Shown here in pieces: positions 1-5,806 of a DNA stretch of 8,061 nucleotides (the stretch's first letter is position 1; the number at the start of each line of letters is the position of its first letter). The notes below the pieces were generated by a model, which was not told the DNA's origin, searched no databases, and was given only the letters and a program-made list of their open reading frames with translations. The DNA comes from Rickettsia typhi (lineage in GTDB: Bacteria; Pseudomonadota; Alphaproteobacteria; Rickettsiales; UBA1997). The stretch spans positions 1 through 8,061 of the forward strand of contig CAMDRL010000057.1 in the NCBI GenBank assembly GCA_945906835.1. The letters are read 5' to 3'. The position numbers and the translations under genes were made by a program.

Positions 1-7
1 ACAGAAT

Positions 8-1759
8 ATGAAGTTTCTTAAATTCTTTTTAAAATGGGGTTTAATTTTCTCGGTTTGGGCTTTAGTCCTTGGTATAATCGTGATATTTTATTATTCCTAC
101 GACTTACCTGGGCTTGATAGTTTAGATGTTCAAGAAAACAAGCAAGTTGTGCAAGTTAATTATAAAAATGGTGAAAGAATCACTAATTTTGGTGAGAATT
201 TAGGCAGTGAAGTTAATTTTTATGAATTGCCCAGTCATTTGATTAATGCAGTGGTTGCAACGGAAGATCGTCGTTTTTTTAGCCATCATGGTGTTGATGT
301 TTTTGGTATTATCAGAGCTTTTTATGCTAATCAAAAAGCAGGAAAAATAGTGCAGGGTGGAAGTACGGTAACGCAACAATTGGCAAAATTATTGTTTCTA
401 ACTCCAGATCGAAATTTCAAAAGAAAAATTCAAGAAGTGTTGCTGGCGGTGCAGTTAGAATATAGTTTTACTAAAGAAAAAATTCTCACTCTTTATTTGA
501 ATCGTGCTTATTTTGGTTCAGGAAATTACGGAGTTGGTAATGCGGCAAAATTTTATTTTGGTAAAACTGTTTCTGAAATTAATTTAAATGAAGCGGCGAT
601 GTTGGCTGGTTTGCTTAAGGCTCCTTCAAAATTATCGCCAAGAAATAATCAAGAATTAGCTGAAAATAGAGCTGATGCGGTTTTGGATAAGATGATTGAT
701 GCTGGTTTCTTAGATGAAAAAAATCTTTCAGAAATAAATCAAGATGTGGCTTACAAAATAGATAATTTGCAGAAGCTTTATTTTGCTGATTTTGTGAAGG
801 ATCAATTTTCTGATTTTATCTCGCATGATTCTGGGCAAGAAAGAGTTGTTTCGATTACAACTACTTTAGATGGCAATATTCAAGATAGTTTGGAGGATGT
901 TCTTAATAAATTTGTTAATGTTAATGATAAAATATTAGGTAAATCTCAAATTGCGGCGATAGTGATGAGTAAAGATGGTGCGGTTCTTGGCATGTCTGGA
1001 GGTAAAGATTATCAAAAAAGTCAGTTTAATCGTGCAACTTTTGCTAAAAGACAACCCGGATCAGCCTTTAAAACTTTTATTTATTTAACTGCTTTTGAAA
1101 ATGGTTTTAAACCTGATAATGTCTTTGAAGATAAGAAAATCAATATTGGAACTTGGTTGCCTGATAATTATAAAAATAATTATTTAGGCGAAATTACACT
1201 AAAACAGGCTTTTGCTAAATCTTCAAATTCAGTGGCGGTGCAATTGGCGCAAAAGCTTGATAAAAATTCTATTGTACGAATTGCCAGTAAAGTTGGCATT
1301 ACTTCTGAAATGGATAAGAATGATCCTACCATTGCTTTAGGTACTACGGAAGTCAGTTTATATGAGCTTACCAGCGCTTATGCAACAATTGCTAATAATG
1401 GTGAAGCGGTAATTCCATATGTTATTTCTGAAATAAAAAATGACAAAAATGATTCATTATACAAGCGTAGCACATCTGGTTTGGGAGCTGTTATTTCGGA
1501 AGATGCAGAAGAATATATTAAAGAGATTTTGCGCGAGGTGGTTAAAAGCGGTACGGGTAAAAATGCTAATATTGCCGATGATGTTTATGGAAAAACAGGT
1601 ACCAGCCAAAACTTCCGAGATGCTTGGTTTATTGGTTTTAACGATAAGTTTGTGATTGGAATATGGATTGGTAATGATGATAATAGCCCAACCAATAAAA
1701 TCACTGGAGGGTTTTTACCGGCCAGTTTGTTTGCAGAAATTATGAAGAAAATTAACTAA
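8..1759 (+). CDS. Class A (bifunctional) penicillin-binding protein, PBP1A family, compact form
   Basis: This enzyme polymerises lipid II into glycan strands and cross-links the peptides, acting from the inner membrane into the periplasm. Residues 1-9 are basic and 10-31 form one hydrophobic anchor. The GT51 transglycosylase domain (about 55-215) shows ATEDRRFFSHHG with catalytic Glu86, GGSTVTQQLAK (117-127), RKIQEVLLA with the second Glu at 143, and the KEKILTLYLNRAYFG block. The transpeptidase domain (about 310-580) has SAFK (Ser352/Lys355), SSN (405-407) and KTGT (529-532), so both active sites look intact. At 583 residues it is shorter than the usual 650-850 of PBP1A, with no OB-type insert and almost no tail after the KTG domain. 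Only seven bases precede the ATG, so the ribosome site lies outside the window. The gene converges on the tRNA gene, with 14 nt between them. Family assignment is secure; the choice between mrcA and other class A names is not. Confidence 0.95.
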   Translation: MKFLKFFLKWGLIFSVWALVLGIIVIFYYSYDLPGLDSLDVQENKQVVQVNYKNGERITNFGENLGSEVNFYELPSHLINAVVATEDRRFFSHHGVDVFGIIRAFYANQKAGKIVQGGSTVTQQLAKLLFLTPDRNFKRKIQEVLLAVQLEYSFTKEKILTLYLNRAYFGSGNYGVGNAAKFYFGKTVSEINLNEAAMLAGLLKAPSKLSPRNNQELAENRADAVLDKMIDAGFLDEKNLSEINQDVAYKIDNLQKLYFADFVKDQFSDFISHDSGQERVVSITTTLDGNIQDSLEDVLNKFVNVNDKILGKSQIAAIVMSKDGAVLGMSGGKDYQKSQFNRATFAKRQPGSAFKTFIYLTAFENGFKPDNVFEDKKINIGTWLPDNYKNNYLGEITLKQAFAKSSNSVAVQLAQKLDKNSIVRIASKVGITSEMDKNDPTIALGTTEVSLYELTSAYATIANNGEAVIPYVISEIKNDKNDSLYKRSTSGLGAVISEDAEEYIKEILREVVKSGTGKNANIADDVYGKTGTSQNFRDAWFIGFNDKFVIGIWIGNDDNSPTNKITGGFLPASLFAEIMKKIN

Positions 1760-1767
1760 AGAAGAAA

Positions 1768-1857
1768 GTTTAATGGTGGGTCTGGGTGGACTTGAACCAC
1801 CGACCTCGCACTTATCAGGCGCGCACTCTAACCAACTGAGCTACAGACCCATTAAAC
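1768..1857 (-). other. Complementary 5' leader and 3' trailer flanking tRNA-Ile
   Basis: On the minus strand the bases immediately before the tRNA are GTTTAAT (1851-1857). The bases from the last A of CCA onward are ATTAAAC (1768-1774). The two are perfect complements, so the precursor could extend the acceptor stem by up to seven A/T-rich pairs across a bulge made of the discriminator and CC. This is seen directly; any effect on 5' or 3' end maturation is inference. Confidence 0.6.
1774..1850 (-). tRNA. tRNA-Ile (anticodon GAT), CCA encoded
   Basis: Read on the minus strand, the cloverleaf is complete. The acceptor GGGTCTG pairs with CAGACCC. The D arm is GCTC/GAGT with loop AGTTGGTTA. The anticodon stem CGCGC/GTGCG holds loop CTGATAA, giving anticodon GAT. 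The variable loop is AGGTC, and the T arm is GGTGG-TTCAAGT-CCACC. Discriminator A is followed by an encoded CCA (1774-1776). The mature body without CCA is 1777-1850. It reads AUC/AUU codons. In many Proteobacteria this tRNA sits inside the rRNA operon; here it is alone, with its own promoter at 1888-1915. No intrinsic terminator is visible downstream before the convergent PBP gene. Confidence 0.97.
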
Positions 1858-1887
1858 TAAAACATCAATCAAGGGAAGAGGTGCGGG

Positions 1888-1915
1888 ACTATAAAAACCA
1901 AGTCTTAAAAGTCAA
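1888..1915 (-). promoter_or_regulatory. Sigma70-type promoter of tRNA-Ile
   Basis: On the minus strand there is a -35 hexamer TTGACT (1910-1915), a 16-nt spacer, and a -10 hexamer TATAGT (1888-1893). It is followed directly by a G/C-rich discriminator (CCCGCACC) that stands out in this AT-rich DNA. Transcription would start near 1881 and give a leader of about 30 nt before the tRNA. A GC-rich discriminator next to the -10 is typical of stringently controlled stable-RNA promoters in well-studied bacteria. Stringent control here is inferred by analogy. Confidence 0.75.
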
Positions 1916-1923
1916 ACTTTTAA
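1905..1923. repeat. Perfect dyad overlapping the tRNA-Ile -35 box
   Basis: TTAAAAGT-CAA-ACTTTTAA is a perfect 8-bp inverted repeat with a 3-nt centre, and the -35 hexamer lies inside it. It could be an operator for a regulator acting on the tRNA promoter. It could also be a chance A/T palindrome, since six of the eight arm bases are A or T and no second copy is visible in the window. Confidence 0.35.
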
Positions 1924-1959
1924 CTTAATTTATTTAGTAATTATTCCTTTGCATTGTCA

Positions 1960-2058
1960 CCTTCGGTTGAGCGGAGTCGAAACCATCGGAAGGTTCTTGC
2001 TGTGAATTCAAAATATGGCAGGAACTTTCCGATGGTTTCGACTACCCTCAACCGACGG
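1960..2058. repeat. Long imperfect inverted repeat (REP-like element 1)
   Basis: Two 41-nt arms (1960-2000 and 2018-2058) are inverted copies of one another with five mismatches and a 17-nt loop. The arms contain TTGAGCGGAGTCGAAACC and the matching TTGAGGGTAGTCGAAACC. It is much richer in G+C than the coding DNA around it and sits 33 bp beyond the nadK stop codon. On the minus strand no T-run follows it, so it does not fit a standard intrinsic terminator. It more likely protects or stabilises the 3' end of the nadK transcript, or is a dispersed non-autonomous repeat. It shares a TGAGC-(2-3)-GTCGAA core with the hairpin at 5715-5789. Confidence 0.8.
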
Positions 2059-2091
2059 TTCTGAGGTGCTAGTCACGCACTCAAACTACAA

Positions 2092-2883
2092 TTAATTAGT
2101 AAACTGCTCCCGAATAATTCTTTCCTCAAGCGAATGGTTAGGATCAAATAAAATCTTAAAACCAATTGTGCGATCTTCAAAAATTGAAACTTCTTTAATA
2201 TTTTTAACCTCTTTTGAGTCTGCTGTAGCGCTTACTGGGCGAGAATTTCCATTAATTACTTCAAATTTAATTGTACTGCTTGAAGGTAAAAGTGCGCCGC
2301 GCCAATTTCTTGGACGAAATGGGCTGATTGGAGTTAGAGCAATTATTCTTGAGCCAAATGGAATTATAGGGCCGCGAACTGAAAGATTGTAAGCTGTGCT
2401 GCCAGCCGGAGTTGCAACTAAAATGCCATCAGCAATTAAAGTTTCAATTCTTTCACGACCATTAATTTCAATTTTAATTTTAGCAGCTTGACTTGATTCC
2501 CGTAGAAGTGCTACTTCATTGATAGCAATATGGCTGTGTATTTCACCATTTTGAGTAATAACTTCCATGCGCAATGGATAAAGCGTCGATTCTTCTGCTG
2601 CTTTAATGGTATTTAAAAAATCTTCTTGGTGATAAGAATTCATCAAAAACCCCACGGTGCCACAATTTATGCCGTAAAGTGAAATGGGTTTATTTTCATA
2701 ATCATGCAGCAAGTGCAACATCAAGCCATCTCCACCAATTGCCACAACCAAATCAATATCAGAAACTTCTTTGTGGTTTTTGGTGATATCTTTAAAGCCA
2801 TATTCTGCAACCAAAAAATCTTTTCTGCTAATGGCTTCTTTATTGTTTTTGGCAGCAATCACGGCGATGCTTTTATACTTCAT
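2092..2883 (-). CDS. nadK: NAD kinase
   Basis: This cytosolic enzyme phosphorylates NAD to NADP using ATP or polyphosphate and is the only known route to NADP. The 263-residue product has the signature GGDG at 50-53 with catalytic Asp52, NCGTVGFL (73-80), the NE pair at 122-123, and the conserved block DGILVATPAGSTAYNLSVRGP (152-172). The C-terminal half holds SPFRPRNWRGALLP and the SATADSKE strand usual in alphaproteobacterial NAD kinases. The frame stays open for 33 codons upstream, but the ATG at 2883 is preferred: it has a strong AAGGAG ribosome site 5 nt upstream, and the family's usual N-terminus (beta strand KSIAVIAAKN) begins there. The stop of the rlmB-like gene is 1 nt upstream, so the two are surely co-transcribed and probably translationally coupled. 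Length is normal and there are no missing motifs. Confidence 0.96.
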   Translation of the reverse strand: MKYKSIAVIAAKNNKEAISRKDFLVAEYGFKDITKNHKEVSDIDLVVAIGGDGLMLHLLHDYENKPISLYGINCGTVGFLMNSYHQEDFLNTIKAAEESTLYPLRMEVITQNGEIHSHIAINEVALLRESSQAAKIKIEINGRERIETLIADGILVATPAGSTAYNLSVRGPIIPFGSRIIALTPISPFRPRNWRGALLPSSSTIKFEVINGNSRPVSATADSKEVKNIKEVSIFEDRTIGFKILFDPNHSLEERIIREQFTN

Positions 2884-2884
2884 T

Positions 2885-3757
2885 TTATCTCCTTGATAAT
2901 TCGTAAAGTGCAATTGAAGTAGCAACTGAAGCGTTAAGGCTTTCAACATTTTTATCAATATCAATCTTTGCCAAAATATCACAATTTTTTTTCACCAACT
3001 CTCTAATGCCATCGCCTTCTGAACCAACAATTAGAGCAACTGTTTTGTAAGTTTTTATCTCGTTAATAAAAGTATTGGAATTTCCTTCCAAGCCAATGCA
3101 CCAATAGCCAATTTTTTTCAGCTTCTCAATCAAATTACTAAAATTAGTTACCAAAATTAAATCAGCCATTTCAATAGTTCCGGCGGAAGATCTTGCCATT
3201 ACTGCGCTTTCTCTTGGCGCACTATGTTCACAAAAAATAATTTTTGTTACGCCAAAGCTAATTGCACTTCTAATAATTGCGCCAATATTTTGTGGATCAG
3301 AAAGTTGGTCAAGTAAAAGCAAGGTTGGAAGTTGGCTTTTCTCCAATAAAGAAAGCTCTTCTAAGAGATCATTCTGATTTTTGATGGGTAATTTTGAACA
3401 TTCAACAGCAATACCTTGATGAAGCTGATCTTTACCAATCAGAAATTCAATTTGCGCTCCATCAACTAACTTAACTAAGCTTTTAAGATTTAGAAGATTT
3501 TGTTCCAGTAAAAGTTTTTCTAATTCGATGCTAGTATTTTTAGTAACTAAAATTTGAAAAATTTTGCGGCGTTTTTTTTGTAAGGCGCTAAAAGATGGGT
3601 GCTTACCAAAAAGCCAAATATTGTTTTGATTAGTATTACTGCGTTCAAAACTTTGGCTTTTTGGTTTGTTCTTACTGTTGTAACTGAAATTATTAGTTCT
3701 TTTTTGATTCAGATTTGGTCTTTTTGTCTTTTGCATCAGATTTAGTTTTTGAATCAT
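2885..3757 (-). CDS. rlmB: 23S rRNA 2'-O-ribose methyltransferase, TrmH/SpoU family (RlmB-like)
   Basis: This SPOUT-class enzyme transfers a methyl group from S-adenosylmethionine to a ribose 2'-OH; the closest family role is Gm2251 of 23S rRNA. Residues 47-120 form the small RNA-binding domain (starts NIWLFGKHPSFSAL, ends HQGIAVEC). The trefoil-knot domain spans about 145-290: motif 1 is DPQNIGAIIRSA with Asn158 and Arg164, motif 2 is VGSEGDGIREL (244-254) with Glu247, and motif 3 is ESLNASVATSIALYE (272-286). Residues 1-46 are a basic, Lys/Asn/Ser-rich, apparently disordered extension. The start is uncertain: ATG at 3757 or ATG at 3736. Neither has a clear ribosome site, and both lie inside the 3' end of the upstream foldase gene in another frame (65-nt overlap for the first). 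No ATG, GTG or TTG occurs between 3736 and the start of the conserved domain. The substrate nucleotide is inferred; another TrmH-family target is possible. Confidence 0.9.
   Translation of the reverse strand: MIQKLNLMQKTKRPNLNQKRTNNFSYNSKNKPKSQSFERSNTNQNNIWLFGKHPSFSALQKKRRKIFQILVTKNTSIELEKLLLEQNLLNLKSLVKLVDGAQIEFLIGKDQLHQGIAVECSKLPIKNQNDLLEELSLLEKSQLPTLLLLDQLSDPQNIGAIIRSAISFGVTKIIFCEHSAPRESAVMARSSAGTIEMADLILVTNFSNLIEKLKKIGYWCIGLEGNSNTFINEIKTYKTVALIVGSEGDGIRELVKKNCDILAKIDIDKNVESLNASVATSIALYELSRR
2889..2894 (-). promoter_or_regulatory. Strong ribosome binding site of nadK
   Basis: AAGGAG on the minus strand lies 5 nt before the nadK ATG, inside the final codons of the rlmB-like gene. It settles the nadK start at 2883 over the upstream in-frame start at 2982. 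It is the only near-perfect Shine-Dalgarno sequence before a gene in this window. Confidence 0.85.
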
Positions 3758-4799
3758 TTTTAGATTTTTTTTCTTCAGTTTTTACTTCTGATTTTTTTTC
3801 AGTAGCTTCTTCTTTTTCAGTAGAAGCTTGTTCTGTAGAAGCTTCTTGAGGTGCTGCCACTTCTTCTTCTGCAACTATTGAGTTAGGATCAACAACTTCA
3901 GATGCAGCTTCGTCAGCTTTATCAGGTTCCTGCAAAGAAATTAAAATTTCTATTTTAGCATTATTAGTAATTTTAGAATTGATTTTATTAACCACATCTT
4001 GAGTTAATTGGTTTTTGATGCTTTCTTTAACTGCTTCAAAAGGCAGAGATTGGGCATCACGAACATCACTAACTTTAATTAAATGCCAACCGAATTTAGT
4101 TTGAATTGGTTTAGAAACTTCATTAATTTTTAGAGTTGTAGCTACTTCTGCGATTTCTTTAATCATGTTATCTTCAAGAATGTAATCAAGGCTACCACCT
4201 TTATTAGAGCTTTCTTCGTCAATAGAATATTTTTTAGCTAAATCAGAAAATTTTGCAGATTTTGAAGAAGTTAATTCTTTTAAAACCTTATTAGCAGTTT
4301 CTTCAGTTTTAACTACAATGTGAGAAATTGAATATTCTTTTTTGCCATCCAATTCTTTGCTTAATTCAAGATATTTATTATTCACAGAGGCGTCATTAAC
4401 TTCTGCTTTAGTTAAATCATCAATGTAGGCTTGGCGTAGAATTTTGTTTTTTGCATCAGCAATTTTAGCTAAAACTTCTTGGTTTTTAGCTATTTTTGAT
4501 TTTGCTACTTCTTTAGCTAATTCTTTTTCTAGGTAAACTTCTTTAATCAAAATTTCCAATACTTCTTTTGGTAATTTATTGATTTCAGGAGTTTTTACAG
4601 TTTGATTTTCGCTGTCAAAAATATCATGTAATTTTCTTTCAACTTCTGATTTAAAAATTTTCTGACCATTTACTTTTGCAACAGTGACTTCATTAGGAGT
4701 TTGTTTTATTAAAAAGTTTGCTGCCACAAAAGCACAAGCCGCAATTACGGTAACAACAAAAAATATTTTTTTTGAGTTTCTTTTTCTTGAATAATACAT
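3693..4799 (-). CDS. Membrane-anchored parvulin-type peptidyl-prolyl isomerase (PrsA/SurA/PpiD-like foldase)
   Basis: It is predicted to help envelope proteins fold in the periplasm. Residues 1-11 are strongly basic and 12-31 are hydrophobic (IFFVVTVIAACAFVAANFLI), acting as a signal anchor. Residues 40-150 are a helical SurA_N-like chaperone region opening with VAKVNGQKIFKSEVERKL. The rotamase domain covers about 157-243 and shows ISHIVVKTEE, FSDLAKKYSID, KGGSLDYI and KFGWHLIKV, the standard parvulin blocks. Residues 290-368 are a low-complexity tail rich in Glu, Lys, Ser, Thr and Ala that turns almost purely Lys/Ser/Asp at the end. IAAC at 19-22 resembles a lipobox, but the hydrophobic run continues past Cys22, so a transmembrane anchor is preferred. 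The Rickettsia parvulin-like proteins are a reasonable comparison. It starts 20 nt after the HAD gene without a clear Shine-Dalgarno site, and its tail overlaps rlmB. Confidence 0.88.
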   Translation of the reverse strand: MYYSRKRNSKKIFFVVTVIAACAFVAANFLIKQTPNEVTVAKVNGQKIFKSEVERKLHDIFDSENQTVKTPEINKLPKEVLEILIKEVYLEKELAKEVAKSKIAKNQEVLAKIADAKNKILRQAYIDDLTKAEVNDASVNNKYLELSKELDGKKEYSISHIVVKTEETANKVLKELTSSKSAKFSDLAKKYSIDEESSNKGGSLDYILEDNMIKEIAEVATTLKINEVSKPIQTKFGWHLIKVSDVRDAQSLPFEAVKESIKNQLTQDVVNKINSKITNNAKIEILISLQEPDKADEAASEVVDPNSIVAEEEVAAPQEASTEQASTEKEEATEKKSEVKTEEKKSKNDSKTKSDAKDKKTKSESKKN

Positions 4800-4819
4800 C
4801 GTTAGATATTCGTTAAAAT

Positions 4820-5683
4820 TTATATTTTAGGTAAAACAAATTGTGGAAAAAGTTTATGACTTTGGCAAATTGCTTCAAGTTTAACTTTATCTGCAACCTC
4901 TCCATGCTTTGCTCCAAGTGTATTTGATAAAATTCCACCAGTAATTAAAGCACAGTCAATTTTAAAATTTGTTGCACCTTTTATGTCGGTTTCCATAGCG
5001 TCTCCTATGGCAATCATTTTGGAATTATCATTATTGTTAAAAATTTCGCAAACGATTTTATAAACAGATTCATGAGGTTTTCCGTAATAAAAAACTTTTC
5101 CTGACATTTTTTCATATTCTTTTGCTAAAACCCCGGCGCAGAGTGATTCAGTGCCATTTTGTCTAACTACAATAAAATCAGGATTTACACAAATTAATGG
5201 TAAATTGAAATTTTTGGCATCTAAAATTTGCGGAAGTTTTTCTTCTAAGGTGGAACTATCTTCGTTAAAACCAGTGGTTAAAGCAAAATCAGCATCTTTT
5301 GCAGAATTAACAATTTTATAATTAAGTCCATCAAGCAAATCCAAATCTTTATCTGGACCTATGTAAGTGTAGTTCTGACCAAAATTCTTGAAGCCATTTT
5401 TTTGATTTTTTTCTAGATCAAGATAAGCGGCTTCTCCAGAGGTTAGAATAAAATCATACAGATGAGATGCTATGCCAAGTTTTTTTAATGCATCGGCAAC
5501 CCTAATGGCACGGCGTGGCGCGTTTGAAAGAAAGCAGATTTTTTTATTTTTTGAGCGCAATAGAGAGATTGCTTCAACGACGCCCGGATAAAGAGTGTTA
5601 CCATCATGAATTACGCCCCAAATATCGAAAATGAAATATTCGTAAAGGTCGGCTAGTTCGGAGATTTTATTTTTGAATTGCAT
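4820..5683 (-). CDS. HAD-superfamily hydrolase, class IIA (NagD-like, TIGR01459-type)
   Basis: It is probably a cytosolic phosphatase of unknown substrate. Numbering from the ATG at 5683 (287 residues), motif I is FIFDIWGVIHDG with nucleophile Asp20. Motif II is FLSNAPR with Ser53. A class IIA cap follows (about 75-175). Motif III is YYGKPH with Lys202, and motif IV is GDAMETDIKGA with Asp228 and Asp233. The position two residues after the nucleophile, usually Asp, is Trp22. From memory this DxWGV form marks this alphaproteobacterial subfamily and is not a local defect. The frame continues to a TTG at 5704, but that start lacks a ribosome site and lies 11 nt from the hairpin; the ATG places the motif I strand at a normal distance. 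The CsgG-like gene upstream is separated by the hairpin at 5715-5789; the foldase follows after 20 nt. Family is confident, substrate unknown. Confidence 0.88.
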   Translation of the reverse strand: MQFKNKISELADLYEYFIFDIWGVIHDGNTLYPGVVEAISLLRSKNKKICFLSNAPRRAIRVADALKKLGIASHLYDFILTSGEAAYLDLEKNQKNGFKNFGQNYTYIGPDKDLDLLDGLNYKIVNSAKDADFALTTGFNEDSSTLEEKLPQILDAKNFNLPLICVNPDFIVVRQNGTESLCAGVLAKEYEKMSGKVFYYGKPHESVYKIVCEIFNNNDNSKMIAIGDAMETDIKGATNFKIDCALITGGILSNTLGAKHGEVADKVKLEAICQSHKLFPQFVLPKI

Positions 5684-5714
5684 TTTTTTAGTTATTGATT
5701 CCAAGTAAAAATCG

Positions 5715-5789
5715 TAGTCACCCTGAGCCTGTTGAGAGGTGATTCAATTCCCATATTTGAATTGTCCTTCGACAGGCTCAGGGTGACTA
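5715..5789 (-). repeat. GC-rich hairpin between CsgG-like and HAD genes (REP-like element 2, possible terminator)
   Basis: The outer arms TAGTCACCCTGAGCCTGT (5715-5732) and their exact complement (5772-5789) form an 18-bp perfect stem. After an asymmetric internal bulge, CAATTC/GAATTG (5745-5750, 5759-5764) closes an 8-nt loop. On the minus strand the stem is followed by CG and then ATTTTT, so it could act as an intrinsic terminator for the lipoprotein block. However, no promoter is visible in the 31 nt between it and the HAD ATG, so some readthrough, or use as an mRNA 3'-end stabiliser, is likely. The words CTTCGACAGGCTCAGG match a palindrome known from intergenic repeats in many unrelated bacteria. 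It shares the TGAGC..GTCGAA core with the element at 1960-2058. Confidence 0.75.
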
Positions 5790-5806
5790 AGATTATGTGT
5801 AAAGTT

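Noticed and set aside
1440..1655. Plus-strand 71-codon open frame inside the PBP gene
   Set aside because: It lies wholly within a well-supported gene in another frame and has no recognisable domain.
1960..2058. Element 1 as a standard intrinsic terminator for nadK
   Set aside because: The stem is long, but no T-run follows on the minus strand, so only a 3'-end stabiliser or repeat role is supported.
1960..2058. Element 1 as an insertion sequence or MITE with target duplication
   Set aside because: No transposase and no convincing direct repeats flank it; a REP-like repeat fits better.
2168..2922. Plus-strand open frames (2168-2392, 2704-2922) opposite nadK
   Set aside because: They are antisense to a conserved gene and read as reverse-frame shadows with no protein-like features.
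2884..2982. Longer N-terminus for NAD kinase starting at 2982
   Set aside because: The extra 33 residues lie entirely within the end of the rlmB-like gene in another frame, do not look like NAD kinase, and the ATG at 2883 has a strong AAGGAG site.
4734..4745. Foldase as a lipoprotein with lipobox IAAC (Cys22)
   Set aside because: The hydrophobic stretch continues for about eight residues after the cysteine, which fits a transmembrane anchor better than a lipidated N-terminus.
5684..5704. TTG start seven codons upstream for the HAD protein
   Set aside because: There is no ribosome site, it lies 11 nt from the hairpin, and the ATG at 5683 already gives a normal distance to motif I. It cannot be fully excluded.
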